Assembly (NCBI RefSeq): GCF_900324465.2
Contig: NC_046617.1
Coordinates: forward strand, 12,027,223-12,091,222
Source of the DNA: Anabas testudineus
Lineage: Eukaryota; Chordata; Actinopteri; Anabantiformes; Anabantidae
Reading direction: 5' to 3'
Length of the DNA stretch: 64,000 nucleotides
Under the pieces are notes generated by a model that saw nothing but the letters and a program-made list of their open reading frames with translations, did not search any database and had not been told where the DNA came from. The position numbers and the translations under genes were made by a program. Within the stretch, counting starts at the first letter, position 1; each line of letters starts with the position of its first letter. Shown here piece by piece: positions 1 to 13,590 of this stretch.

Positions 1-1193
1 GTCTCCTTCCTGCCGCTCTGCCTCAAAAGCACATGGAGTCCTCTCGACTCCTGACCTACCCACAATACACTGCGTGAACTGTTACAAACCCTACGGGTGC
101 CCATAAAGGACATAAAAAATAAATCTGTCATATGGGAAGGGAGGATAGTAGTGGTGGAAGCTACATAGGACAAAAAATAAATAAAATTAAGGATTAAAAT
201 GTAAACACTAGAGTGCCTTGAGATGATATCTGTTGTGATTTGGCGCCATATAAATAAAATAAATTTGAATTGAATTTAAAGATGAAGATGAAGATTCACC
301 AATAGTATGATATAAGTAAAAAAAGTTTGCAGTAAAATGTATTTTTGTTTTGTTAATATTAAAGCATCTATGTTTAAGATCAACAACTCGTTATTATTTT
401 TAATTTTATCATGCAGTTATTTGTTTATTTATTGTTTTCCATATAGTTTTATCCATATAGCCTTTTATCTCTGACGAAACTGTAATTATGGTGACCTACA
501 GAACTATTACACGTTGATCCGCCTCTGCAAAAGAGAGCTTGTCATGACTTTTTGAGAAAACAAGCTTTGCACAAAAAGGACATTCTATTTTGATAATGAT
601 ATACTCATGCATTCTAATGCATCTAATCTTCTTGGGAAACAATATATCTGTCATACCAAATAATTATGTTTTATGAAATCCCCCTTTAACCACTCAAGTT
701 TTAAATGTCTATAAAATTTGTAATATAGATTTATATACTGTCATGCTTTTGTTTGTCCACCAATCCCTTCTCCATACCAGCTTCTGACACTTTATTGCTC
801 AGTCACTTTGGGCCCTCACTTAAATGGTTCTATGTGTTATGATAGCACACATTATGGTATGAAAATACTGTAAAATTCAAATGTAGTATCTGACATGATC
901 TCTCTCTGTCTGTCTCTCTGTTTTGACTGGTTGAGTGTACTATCTGCTTCTTGCCAGTGTTTGACACTGGGGAGGAGCACATATGGAATCCTATTAACAG
1001 GTAATCTCTGCACCCATCTGCTGTTACAGTCACCCACTTCATCCATCTTCCACCAATATGCCATTTCCCCACTGGACTCTGTCAACCTGCACAAGTGAAG
1101 GTAAGAGACATCCTGTGAAAGAGAAAAATAAATGCACAGCAGGCAGCACAATGTGAGAGGATGACATGTTTTTCCGCTTCTCTTCCTCAGACC
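1..1193. other. Left flank upstream of mettl26
   Basis: AT-rich sequence with no convincing coding exon. It holds the LINE-type tail near its start. A noncoding first exon of mettl26 probably lies here, because a strong acceptor (pyrimidine tract ending cctcag at 1190) sits three bases before the mettl26 start codon. I could not place that exon. The open frames here are short and resemble nothing known. Confidence 0.5.
205..290 (+). repeat. LINE-type 3' tail relic
   Basis: This stretch reads like the 3' end of a teleost non-LTR retroelement: a conserved segment containing gtgatttggcgccatataaa, followed by an A-rich tail with repeated aattgaatt-like units. Many fish genomes carry this tail, usually assigned to L2-like LINEs. 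I recognise the pattern, but the family assignment is from memory and no coding part is present. Confidence 0.5.
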
Positions 1194-2388
1194 ATGCTGC
1201 TTTCTCCCCAAGCCGAGAGGAACTGGGAGGGTCTATGTGCCGTGCTTGAAGATGTGTTGCAGGACCAGTCCCACAGGCATCTGTTTGCCTTAGAACTGGG
1301 CTCTGGAACGGGGCAACATGTCATACGATTTGCCCAGAAGATGCCCTTTGTCACCTGGCAGCCATCAGACATCAAAGAAGAGTCTCTGGACAGGTTTGTG
1401 TCTTACAGACACTATTTGCCAGTGGTTACTCTGTTTTGTGTGAATCAGATACATTCAACAATCTCTCAGTGTTCCTAATCAGAAGAGGGTCCTAGAATAG
1501 TGATACTGTCATTTGTGTATTAGACACCAGTCTCACTGGTGAGTGGAGAGAAAAAATAACATTGCATATGCATGACTTGTTTACAGCATCAAGGCATACA
1601 TTGCTGCAACCAATGCAAAGACAGTGCTGCAACCTGTCCACCTGGATGCCAGTGAACTGTGGGAGAAATGGGCCGGCCTTTCTCGTAACTCATGTGACGT
1701 TATTGTTGCAATTAACTTACTGCACTACAGCTCTTTCAAAACAGCAAAGGTACACTTGGTCATCTAATAACAGTTGAAGAAATTTGTATTTGAGAAATAA
1801 GCTTACTCTTTAGTCCTTTTCTTTTGTTCCTAATTTTCTAAGGGTGTTTTCAGTGGAGCAGGTCAGCTCCTCAGACAAAATGGCCTTTTGATAATATACG
1901 GGGTATGTGGTTTCACATTTTATTGTGCATATAGAAATTTCCTCATGTAAATGTGACTTGCAAAATCATAGCTCAACATGCTTTAAAAGAAGACACCTTT
2001 CCATGTAAAATATGTTCCAGGTATATGCCATTAATGGCACCATTACGCCAAGTTGTAATGAACAACTGGATGCAGAGCTTCGAAAAATGTGAGCATTTTC
2101 AGTGAAGTGCTATGAGAACAGAATACATCTGCTGCAGATCAGCTGGTAGGATCTTAATAGAGTCACTTGTCTAATGTTGTGATACAGGAATCCAGACTGG
2201 GGCCTTCCAGACATCGATGTGCTGAGGCAACTGGCCTATGGTAACGGGATGCGTATGGAGAGGATGGTGAGTCACATACAGTTAATGAGATGATTTGTAC
2301 TAATGATTATTTACCTATAATGCTTTTGTTTCACTTCCAGATTGAGATGGAGGAATACTATAGATGCCTGATCTTCAGAAAACTTTAA
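1194..2388 (+). CDS. mettl26: Methyltransferase-like protein 26
   Basis: Six coding exons (1194-1393, 1587-1749, 1843-1902, 2021-2088, 2188-2266, 2341-2388) give 205 residues, close to the human length of about 204. The protein is a small SAM-dependent methyltransferase-fold member of the UPF0585/METTL26 family (formerly C16orf13), whose substrate is not established. Visible motifs are the glycine-rich SAM-binding loop LELGSGTGQH near residues 33-42, the family motif WQPSD, a motif IV-like segment AINLLHYS, and the C-terminal NPDWGL and CLIFRK segments. The start codon lies three bases after an acceptor, so exon 1 is probably noncoding, and the N-terminal MLLSPQAERN matches the family. A polyadenylation signal AATAAA at 2472-2477 lies 84 bases past the stop. 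The gene converges on hgs. Confidence 0.9.
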
Positions 2389-3821
2389 AGAAGTCCAACT
2401 ACACAAAGGAGAAAAACAAACTCATTTGTATTTTCCATAGCCCAGTTAATATGGAATACTTTATTTCCACAAATAAAGGCTGTCAAATCACAGACCTTAG
2501 TCTTCTCAACCTCTGTAGAAGGATACAGGAAAAAAATAAAGCACATTGACAATAAGAACCAGATATTTATTAAATATATTTTTAAAATTACTTTAAAGTC
2601 AGACAGATCAGTATGATGGAATAAAGAACTTCACAGATGGCAACTGAAAGTTTACAGAAATTACTGACTGAGTGTAATACATACATGCAGTACATCCTGT
2701 TCGTTCTGCAAGCATTTCCACATTTCTGGAAAGCCAAGTACACTTAAGAAAAGACTGCCCACCTGTACTTAATATGTAGATGTCCTCCTGTGACAGATTA
2801 CAAGCAAATGCACATGTGACTTTTTGCAGTAAGTTAAGGTCATATGCTTCTTTCAGTCTTGTTATGGTACTTTATGTTTGGCAACGCATGTCAGTCTTAA
2901 AAGGAGTTCAGGATGCTATTAGAGTTGCTAGACTGTGTTAGCGTGTATATGTTATGATTACTACTGAAGTTGTGTCATGTTTTAATCTATGAAGGTATGT
3001 TTAGTGAAGATTCCACAACCACCCAACTAATAATCTAAAACTCTTCCCAGAATGTACAATCCCTGCCACATGTTTTATGTTATCTCAGAAACTACATTAA
3101 GGACACTCAATAATCAAAATATTGCATAACAAATAAATGCCAAAACATGACTCTAGTCTGTGGGAAAAGGGATGGAACCAAAAACTACGACTGGAATGTC
3201 AAACTGTGGACCTGATGTGACTTGGCGACATTAGTTACAGGATTTTGACTGTGCTTTCTCTCCCAAGACATTATTCTTTATCCATACACCCACGACCTCT
3301 TAAACAGCACGAACAGATGTCTCTCGATCACTTCTCAAACTGTTATATTGAAATAATTCACTTACATTCCAGAAAATAATTAAAATTGAACATGCAAATT
3401 TCGCTTTAGAAAAATATGAGATAAAGGATGGTTATGTCTTCTTCCCTCCTGATTACTATCATATTCTTTTATTCTTTTTAACTTTAATACCACTGACTAT
3501 TTCTGAGTTCTTCATTTAATTAAGGAAATACTAGATACATATCGGCTGGAAAGAGGGAGAAAGAGGCTTGAAGGGTCTTAGTTATGGTGTGCTCTCGCAC
3601 AGCTTCACCCCGCATTCCCATATTTTGCTGGGGGAGAGGCAAGGAGAGCAACAGTTCTGCAACATCATCACAATATTTCACATTGCCACAACATCACAGC
3701 AAGGTGGAAGGTAAGAGGGAGGCATGTGTGTTTGTAGAGGGCATCAGAGTCCAAAGGGTGGGGATGGGGGACCAAATGAAGAGAGAGGGTGTAGTGTGTT
3801 AAACCCTGCAGCTGACAGCTT
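2389..3821. other. 3' flanks of mettl26 and hgs
   Basis: Convergent intergenic stretch with no coding exon seen. On the minus strand an AATAAA (tttatt at 3468-3473) lies about 350 bases beyond the hgs stop and is a plausible hgs polyadenylation signal. The rest is AT-rich and unremarkable. Confidence 0.5.
2472..2477 (+). terminator. Polyadenylation signal of mettl26
   Basis: Canonical AATAAA hexamer 84 bases after the mettl26 stop codon. A second match occurs near 2536. This is the natural 3' end of the gene, inferred from position only. Confidence 0.5.
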
Positions 3822-6800
3822 TCAGTCAAAGGAAATGAGCTGTGCCTCTGCGCTACCCGGCACAGCCTGAGGGGCCTGCTGCTGTGGCTGTTGCTGCTGC
3901 TGTGGGGCACCAGGGGGAGCCACCTAGCAACAAGGAAATGAGCAAGCCAAATAGTATCCTTAGTGAGGATTGAAATAACATGGTGCAGATGAAAGTAAAA
4001 ATTGTTAGTTGCCATAAAGTTAATGATCAGTGATTAGCAAAGTATTAGGCTGGCATACAACTTATCTAATTTTACCACAGTATGTTGGATACGTACAGGA
4101 AGACATAATAATAACTCACCTGCTGGTACATCGGCTGCTGGCCTGGCATGTACGGCTGTTGGGGGGGCATATTGGGGTCCTGTCCTGGCAATGCTGAAAT
4201 CATGTTCTGCATGTTATATGGTTGGTAGCCCATGTAAGTCATACCATTACTGGGGGCAGCCTGGGACATTGGAGGCATACTCTGCGCCTGAGAGACCACA
4301 TTCTGCACAGAACAGTGGCAAATGTTACCGGGACAGTTCTTTATAATCAAACAATCAGACACTATAGTGATCAGAAACTGAAGGCGTCAATCAGACCTGG
4401 TAGCCTTGTGTGGGTGTGGGCTGATAGTTAGAGTAGGGTGGACTAGTAGTAGGTGGGGCCTGACCGGGCGGAGCTGCAGGTTGCCCATTCGTGCCTGCAG
4501 CCTGGTACATGTAAGCATTAACCATATTGGGATCTAGAGAAAAAGAACAAAGTCAGTGACAAGGAGGAGCACAGTGTTTTCATGACTGAATGTAACGACT
4601 ACTAGACATCTTCCTCTTGTTGACCTCACCTGTAGCAGTGCCAGGCATGGCCTGGTACTGTGCTGGTGCAGTCTGACCTGGTTGGCTCATATAGATGTTA
4701 TGCATAGGTGAACCCTCCACAGAACCAGCAGGGCTAAAGGTGCCTGGGTAGCTGGGTGGTGCACCAGGCTGATACACCACACCTCCGGCCACGTTAGGAG
4801 GCAAAGACTGCATCTGTGTAACAGCACGCATTTATTGAACAACATTTATTCCAGATGACTTCATGAAGACATAATGTGGAGTCTGATTTTAATTTTATTT
4901 AACTGGCAACATTAGTAAAAGAAATTCACTGCTGACTGAAATCACAAAGCACATAGTTATTCCTATACTGCAGTGATTCTGAATCGCATAGCCCAAGTTT
5001 CTTCAGCTTTATATGGCACTAAGTGAGTTTACCAATGTGCTACTCTCTCAATCAATCACCTATCCAGGTTTCAGTTGTGACGGGAATGAAAAAACAGTGA
5101 CATCTGGCCAAAGGTTTCACAGACCTCAAATGAGACTGGGACTGCTGCTGCTTGAGATCCGAACATCTGGTTTCACTAGTTAAACTGTTTTTATGCATTA
5201 CCTATTAACATATTTTAGTGCTGTGCAGAGAGGGAACTCGTGATATTTTATCGAGGGAATTCACAAACTAGTGTTGTTGGGATTATTTTAGCTTGACAGC
5301 TATACCTGGGCATAGGGCAGAGAGAATGCAGGCATCTGAGCTCTCATCTGGATTGTGTGCTTCTGCTGCTCCAGGCGCATCTGCCTCTCCTTCTCCTGCT
5401 CCTGGAGGCGCTGAATGGCCAGCTGTCTTTGCATCTCCAGGTATTCCTGCAGTTCAAAAGACAAATACTCACGAGCACTGTAATAGATATGAATCAACAG
5501 TTGCATTTTAATTGGAGAGCCTCATTTGATTACCTGTTTCTTCTGCCTCATGATCTCCAGTTTTTGTGCCAACTGGATCTGTCTCTGCCTCTCTGCTTCT
5601 TCTGCAGCACGGCGCAGCTTCTCTCTGTGTTCATCACGGAGAGCATTCAGAGCTGCTCGAGCATCACGCACCTGAGCCAATTTGTCCTGCAGTCCTTCAT
5701 AGTACACTTCCAACAAAATACACAGCATGATAGTTGGATACAGAGACAGACAGATTTTTGACAGACATATGTCCCACGTACACTGGAACAGTTAACACTC
5801 ACATCGCTTCTCATCGAGCTGGTTGAGAATGTCCAACAGCTGTGGATGCATGTTATTGATGGATTGGAAGAGGGAAAGCACAGCACTGTCATTGGTGATG
5901 CTGCGGCCACGCATGTGGTTGCTCTTCATGCGGTTAAGGAAAGTGGTGACTGCATTTTGCAGAGCCTTCAGAAACTGTTCATGGTTCTCCTCTGATTCAC
6001 CATTCTGGTACTGCTGCTGAAGATGGGAATGACACAGAATCAAGAGAGTCACTTGTGGTTCAGGTCCAACTAGAAATAGAAAATCTTCATCTTATCTATC
6101 GATTTACTTTAAGCACAAGGTTTCAACACACCTCCACTATGCTGACTGGTTGGACAGGAACATGACTTTCAACAGGCTGATTAATCGCTGGAAGAGACTC
6201 AGCCAGGGGAACAGGGGCAGGGGCTGATGGGGTGGGACTTTTGCGAGCCTCCTCCTGTTTCTTCTCCCAGTATGTTCTGTTGAGATAACGGGCCAGCTGG
6301 AAAATGGGGACATATGAGTATTCTGAGTGTGATGCAGCATTTCCATTAATTGCCAATAATATAGAGGAAAGAGTAAAAACATAATAATTTAAAAAAAAAA
6401 CAAAGTACCTCAGGGTCATCTTCAGCTGAAGGAGCAGAGGAATTCTATAGAGAACAAACATAACATATTTATTAGTCAGTAACAGAAGAAATTAAAATTA
6501 TTTGTGAAATAAAATTAAATCCATTTCATGTTGTCTGAATGATTTAAGCATGTTGGGCTGTGTAAATAATTAATTTTGCCAAAGAAAACTCTTACCACAG
6601 GGGAAGTGTAGAGAGTGCTGACTGGTGGTGCTGAGGAAGTCACCGGGGTAGGATCAGCCTTGGGATACACTGGATACGAGTTCTTCTGCCTCTGCAATAA
6701 ACATACTGCTATTAGCTGAAAAACTACAGCTGTTAGTTAGACTTCTCTATAAACAACCTATAAAAATATTTAAAAAAATTATAATGAGCTCTGTAACCCA

Positions 6801-9800
6801 CCATCCGCTCTTTCTCCTCAGCCTCACTTTGGGAAAGGGCAATGGCCAGCTGCAGCTCCTCCTCCTCCTGCAGTGCTGCCTCATCTCTCTTGGGAGGCAT
6901 CTTGTGAGTGAGAATAGCAATGTAAGCTTGAATGCAAACAGGAAAAACAGTAGGAAAAGGAAACCAAGAAAACAAAACCACAATTTGAAAAAAATGCTAA
7001 ACTTCTAATACAGAGCAGGGCCAGGGCAAAAGCATAGTTTTCATTTGAGGAAGATTTTATATATTTGTCTCTCTTCTACATATTTATTTCAATTACAGCT
7101 AATAAATGAATTGGAAATGAATCACTTCAGCTATCTCATTTACCTACCTATAGTTTCTGAACAATTACCTGTGACTGCTGGGACAGTGGGCTGGTCAGGT
7201 ACTCAGGAGGCAATTCAGCAGACCCTGTTGAGGGGGCTTTCCCCTCAGCTTTCCTAAGTGGAGGAGAAAGGGAGGGGTGGCTGGTGAGGTAGAGGGATCA
7301 GGGAAAACAGACAACTTTGTAAATGAGAAGGAGAACATGCTTTCTGAAACATCAAGAATGACAAAAAACAGAACAATATAATAAAACGTCCATAAAGTGC
7401 ACATCTGTCAACTCTGCAAGATCCTCTAAATCAGGAATGACCAATCCTGGTCCTTGAGGGCCACTGTCCTGTGTGTTTTCCAACTATTCCTGCCCTACCC
7501 ACTGCTTATTACCTGGCTCAACAGTATTCAGCCAGTCAGAAGCTGTAAGTGAGAGGATGGTTGGAAAACAAGACAGTGGCCCTGAAGGACCCCCTCCCCC
7601 CCAATCTAAATGGTTGCTTAAAGTTTTAAATCTAAAGCCAAATTTGGATCTGCATTTAAACATACAAACTAATCCAAAAACAAACAAATGCAGTGAATGT
7701 TAGCCCTTCTACCAACAACCTGTAGAAACTGACATTTGTATTATAGCTCCATTTAAACTACATCATCAAAATTTAGAACACTGCCCACAGTAGTGTTCCT
7801 AAGTAATGTTGATTTATAGATATGTATATTGCATATAAACACTCCATAAGAAGCATTTACTTCAGGTTCCCATATATTGTGTACCAAATTTGCTAAAATT
7901 CTACACTACTTTGGGACAGATACGGTGGTACTCTTCTGAGCCAACACAATTCACACTCTTCACTGGACTCACTTGTTTAGCAGCTCAAAGCAGGGCTCAC
8001 ACACACGCACTTCCTTTTCAATGCCAAACTTCGGAATGGTGGAGTACTTTGACGAACACTTGCCGCAGAAAATCTGTCCACAGGCTCGACAGTGGTGCTG
8101 GAAAAACAAGAAGATCACGTGTTCACATACAGTACTCAGACTCTACACACACAGACTCTACAGACTCTACACACACACACACACAGGAAGGAAACCATAA
8201 AACTAAAAAGTGCCCTAGTTTCAAGAAAGCTCAACCTACTTTTCTTGTCATGACTCCAAACTGGACTCTGCACCGGTGGCACTCCTCAGCATCAACCCAG
8301 TCTGGGGCCTAGACAAAGCACACATCAAATCATATGATATGACACAATAAAAATCACTGAAACTAATTACTACTCAGTAAAGAAGTCTAATGGTGACACC
8401 AGCATCTAATTATGTGGTGTGCATTTACCATACAACTCAAGCTGATTCTGATAACACACGTAAAACTAAGCTCTACTTTAGTAAATCAGGCAAAACAAAA
8501 TATCTCACTCTCTCAGCGGCAAACATGGCATCGCTCTCCTTGAACTCAGGAAACACATGACCTGAGAAATAGAAATACAAACATTTGTTTAGCACACAAG
8601 CTATTAAATACATGTATTTATTGAGATTGTATTACATTCTTACTTCCCATTATGTATTACAAAAACTCCTAGTAACATATAAACATTATAACATTTAACA
8701 TGACCCAGACCAAGGTAAACAGATTGAAATTAATTAAATACATTAATTAAAAATACATTAATTAATTTAAAGAATTTAATTTGATTACTGATTTAATGAG
8801 ACGCTGAGGTTTCTTTCAAAAGAAAATGTATTTATTAAAAAATAAAACACAGCTCCTGTGATTTTGTGAACGTACCTTCTACTTTCATTATTTGGTAAGT
8901 GTCTTGAACCACTTTGTATTTGGGCTCATTGCGGAATGCATGAGCCCAGGCCTGGATCAGGTAAAGGATCTTGTTTCTGACATTTGGTTCCGTCTGTTTC
9001 TAGTGGAAAAAGCGCAAACCACAGTTAAAAAAACAAACAAAACAAAAAAAAAGTCTCTTCACATCTTTAAACCATCCCTGTTTTTATCTTCCTCTGTGCT
9101 GTGACAAAACATTGGTGCAACTGAGCAAACTGAACTCTACAAGTTGTGCCTGATGACGAGATTTGAGGGGGGGGAACTCCCCTGTTTGATCTGAAGAAAA
9201 AAAATCCTCCTGTCACAAGACAATGACATCATCAGGAAGTGGAAACTAACATGGACTGTTCCTGTGTCACATGGTGCAGGAATGAGCCAATCAAATATTG
9301 CTAACTCATACTGTAATACAACCAGATTAGTTCTGGAGTTAGAAGACAGGGAAAGGTAAAAATGCTTTCAGCCAAAATGGTTATATGTAAGTATAAGAGG
9401 TTAAAAGTATTATTATATCCAAACTTAACACTATGTATTTACACAAAGATGGCTAGAGGATCATATGTAACTACATAGACAACGATGACCTGATGACAAA
9501 TGAAACAGTTTCAGTCAGGTTATTAACCTAAAAGTGCCAAACATTCACTTTCATTCAACTTAAATAAAAAGGTTTGTTGAATTATCCCTTTTTCATATAA
9601 TTGTAAACTGAATACCGAGTTTTGGCTTGGTTTTTGGTTTTGGAAGACTGGGTTTCAAACATATTTGAAGCGGTTCCTCTGTGCTTTCAGATGTGGAAGT
9701 GAACATGATTAAATTTATTTTTTATTTATAGAAGATGAAATACCTGATCAATTAAACATTTAATAATTAGATTAAACAGATCAGATCTATATGTGTTAGA

Positions 9801-10533
9801 ACTGCTTGAGTCAAACTTTTTTTTGCTTCAAAATAAATTTGTAGCACTGACTATAATTAAAGGTCAGATTTTATGCTGTGCCGTTTCTGTCTCTGTAAAT
9901 GAAAAAGAACCAAGTGTTAAGCTCAAGATATGAATCAAATGAATGTCACCTTGAATAGCTCTTTCAGCTCCTCCATAGTTTGTTTACTCGCCACTTCATC
10001 ATGGACTGTCTGGCCACAGTTCTTTACCACTGACTCCAAGACCTGAAGGGTGAGGCCACATTATTGTTCACTACGTGAAAACGTCATAGACATTTTACAA
10101 AGCAGTTTTCTTCACATAACTGTGATGCCACACACAGACAGCAACAGACTTCGAGTTGAAACAGTTTCGGATTACATATTTTAACTTTTTTTCCGCAAAC
10201 GAGTCATAATTAACAACATCTCACCTCAAGTGCATACAGGGCCACATGTGGATTTTTGTCATTCAGCTTCTTCTTAATGGCTCCAATAGCATACTTAGCT
10301 CTGCAAGGAAAAAAAATTATTGCTTGATAGGATGCTTATAATTTAAGTCGCCAAAGTATAGTTGATTGATTTCTGCATTTGAAAACAAAAGCTCAAATTA
10401 GACAGCTGAATATGAATGCATCACTCACTGTGTGTCTCCTTGTCGAATGAGATCACAGATCTGTAGAATGGATTCCCAGTCAGTCTCCAGCAGCAGCTGA
10501 CTTGTGGCTTTATCTGCAATTAGAACAAATTAT

Positions 10534-10621
<88 letters not shown>

Positions 10622-12381
10622 CTGATATCTATCACAGCATATTTGCTACAGTACACAAACATGTCAAACAGAATAGTTTTAATTTTAATCACTGAATATA
10701 GACTTGCTTTATGTAAGTGTTTTAAGTGCTTCAGTTCTTTAATCTGCCCAAGAGAACAGCGCCATTCATGACCCATTAGGTAGAGGATTTTTTCCCCCTG
10801 TGCTCCACTGTGCCTGTAGGTTACTTGATTGCTGCTTAAAATGTCAAACAGCAGCTCAGAGCAGGTGCCACTAACTAATGTTTATGTCATATTAACATTA
10901 ATCACAGAGCAGGTAAAGTTAGTAGGCTGTTAATGTGTAAATACAAGCACATAACCCACAATCAAGGGGGACTTTTTCTGCTATGCACAGGTCTACTGGT
11001 TTATTGGGAAGTATGTAAGGATTCTGTTGATTTCATGCTTTCAAGCAGTGGTGCTTCTTCTCTGAGAAGTGTTTTCTTTCTTGGTTTCAAATGATGACAC
11101 AAAACGTTACACAACATTTGTGGTAAAGATAGCTAGATAGATAGTATTGTCACTGTAACTTGTACAACAAAATTTTAAGTGTCATCGGGAACTGTGTGGT
11201 TCTACTAGGCGGAAGAGAGGGAAGCCAACAATCTTCTGAGCTGTTTTGTTTTTTAAATACACTATGAGACTAGATATTCCCACAATATTGTCTCATTACA
11301 CATCACTTACTACTCATCTGATCCTTATTGTAGTGCGAGATGTGATTTTACTGAGTTAGCCAACTGTCCACTGATCCTTCAAAGCTCCAACTTCACTTAA
11401 TTTGACTAACTGTATATTCAGAAATGTGGAAATACTAAGTAGCATTGTTACAAAGTCAACTTAGACCACAAAGACCTTAAGGAGGGTTTTTGCTTTGTAC
11501 TTAATCTTAAGGCAGCATGTTACCAAATGTCTGCGGTTCATATTAACACATCAATGTGTAGAAAGTGCTACAAACTCGTGGTTTGTGGGATGACAACTGT
11601 TTCTTAGCCCGGGGCCCCAGGTAGGCTACTGGCATACTTTACTGATCCCCTTTTGGAGAAATCTGTGTCAATTGGAAATACAAGACTCATTTTCAACGTG
11701 ATTAAACAAACTATGCATACAACCTGCTATGGTACAACCTGCCATCGTCAATTCTGTGGACTGTATTTAAACACAGCAGCTTCTGGAGGAGACAGTGTAG
11801 CTAACAGCTAACTAGTTTAGCTATGTTAGTTTATTTTAGTCTAGCAGCTATAAAACAACTTGTTGTTGACTTTAAAAAAACTTAAAAACACAGCCAGCCA
11901 TAAATAATAATGCTGTGGTTTGCTGTTTTAGTTGCCATGTCATGTCATCCGTGTTACGATAATATTATTGTTGCTGGTGTCAATCACTAACTAACGTTAG
12001 CTAACTAACTAACGTTTGTGTTATAGCGTTAGCTAATCTCACAGGTTTAGCTTGACTAACATCACAAAAACAACACAGACAGAACAAGGGCAACGCAGCT
12101 TTGAATACCAATAGCGGGTGGATATGATCGTATTCGCTACTTAGCTTTAGACAGTAGCTACATTTAGGGACCCAGTCTGGGGCCTCGACACAATAGCAGC
12201 GAGTTTGTTAGCAGGCTAACTGTAACGTTAGCCGGCCCGAGAGCCACAGCCCCAGCGTCTGTCAAAACAATACGCTGGAAACATCGCACTTTGACTCATA
12301 GTTGGCTAATAAGCTACCGACTTCTAAATGTGCTGATAACTTACCCAGAAGCCTCTCAAATGTACCTCCACCTTTTCCCAT
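3822..12381 (-). CDS. hgs: Hrs, ESCRT-0 subunit
   Basis: Hepatocyte growth factor-regulated tyrosine kinase substrate, the ESCRT-0 subunit that collects ubiquitinated cargo on early endosomes with STAM and clathrin. Twenty coding exons, from 12345-12381 (MGKGGGTFERLL) to 3822-3923 (ending AEAQLISFD, a clathrin-box-like end), sum to 758 residues; human is 777. Seen in order: VHS domain (about 1-145); FYVE zinc finger (about 160-220) with WVD, RKHHCR and RVC motifs for PI3P; UIM EEELQLAIALSQSEAEEKER near 260-280; helical core for STAM/VPS27 pairing (about 400-540); and a long Pro/Gln/Met-rich tail. Main exons: 10429-10513, 10225-10300, 9950-10042, 8876-8999, 8509-8561, 8240-8308, 7973-8097, 7169-7253, 6802-6900, 6596-6691, 6409-6444, 6132-6296, 5803-6016, 5534-5706, 5306-5446, 4630-4813, 4397-4533, 4120-4302. 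No break was seen. Confidence 0.96.
7443..7593. mobile_element. Short inverted-repeat element (hAT-like MITE)
   Basis: An imperfect palindrome of about 150 bp in an hgs intron. The left arm carries ggtccttgagggccactgtc followed by tgttttccaac. The right arm carries its reverse complement, gttggaaaac then gacagtggccctgaaggacc. This matches a very common nonautonomous DNA transposon type in teleosts, which I remember as hAT-related. There is no coding capacity. Confidence 0.6.
10537..10618. repeat. (AT)41 microsatellite
   Basis: Forty-one uninterrupted AT units in the first intron of hgs. Read along the gene (minus strand), the array ends about 24 bases before the acceptor of coding exon 2 at 10513, so it occupies the place where a pyrimidine tract would normally begin. 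Confidence 0.98.
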
Positions 12382-12560
12382 GTTAGATTCAAAGTGTCAC
12401 GGTCGCTGTCGGAGCGTTTTGTTTTGTCACGGTGGATATTTTCACCGACTACGTTAGCCTGTTAGCTTCTCTGCTGTCCACGGAGCACAGCTGGAGCTCC
12501 TACTTCCCACTTCCGCCACTGAATCTGCAACACGCGCAGGTTTTTCTCCATCTAGCGACC
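12382..12560 (-). promoter_or_regulatory. hgs 5' UTR and promoter
   Basis: Sequence just upstream of the hgs start is richer in C, G and CpG than its surroundings (for example cacggtcgctgtcggagcg) and lacks a TATA box, as expected for a housekeeping promoter. The transcription start cannot be placed from sequence alone. Confidence 0.45.
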
Positions 12561-13543
12561 GATTCATGAAACGACAAGTTGAGAGAAGTAACAAAGGTGG
12601 AACACAGTTTTAGAGCCAATATTTTTACTTCAGTACTTCTTGTACTTCTAATAAATACCATAGGGAAATTTTGTGATAATTAACAAGGCTAGATTACTAA
12701 CTGATCAACACTGTCCAGGGGTTTTATACTGTCCCAACCTCAGGTTTACTCCATATCATTAGGGGCTACATCATTTTCTTTGGCCACCAAACATAAGGTA
12801 CCATAACACATTATTTTGATGATGAAATCACATGTCACAATGATATAACTGTCATTCGCATGACATTCATATGATATTTTGTAATGTAAAATGTCCACAT
12901 CTGTTTATTGTTAATATGTTTTCTAACCGACTTAAAGCCAAACACTGTACCGATTATTTATAATGTAAATAGTTCAGTCATCTCGCTCCATGTTTCCCAT
13001 TGCATTTGTACATTCAAATAGTTCAGACTGTCTTACTGTATTCACAGCATTTCTCTAGTAACGTTGGTAAAAGCCTGCTTAGGTCATGTATGAGTCACTA
13101 CCTGGCACTTGGAACACTAATACCCATTGTTATTGTGTTGCTGTAATGCTCCATAAAGTGGCATTGTGTTACTCTGTCCACTGCTGCTTCACACACAAAA
13201 AGACAACATGATGGAGCCATGCATGACTTCACAACTATGGTCTAATCTATTGTTTACATCAGATTGATAACACATTGAAAGTCTTTAAATTCTATTTTAT
13301 TTCAATTCAATGTCATATGATTTATTTTCAGTTGTGATATCCAAGAGAGGTGATGGGAATGAACATTATTGCCCATTGTGACTAATAAGTGCTTAGAGTC
13401 CATCTGTGCTAGTGTGTTTGTGTTAACTGCAAGAATATCAAATTACATTGTGAAAGTTTGATAATAGAAAGATATATTTTCTTTTTCCCTGGAACAGAGT
13501 AGCTGAGACAGGAAACAAGAGATAGAAAATAATAGATAGAGGA

Positions 13544-13590
<47 letters not shown>

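Noticed and set aside
5357-5761. 134-residue plus-strand leucine-rich frame
   Set aside because: It runs opposite the Gln/Glu-rich hgs helical-core exons; the leucine richness is the complement of Gln and Glu codons.
7890-8312. 140-residue plus-strand frame over the FYVE region
   Set aside because: It overlaps hgs exons 7 and 8 in antisense and includes a CA repeat. It has no independent features.
10502-10776. Reading frames on both strands with long Ile-Tyr repeats
   Set aside because: They are translations of the (AT)41 microsatellite and not genes.
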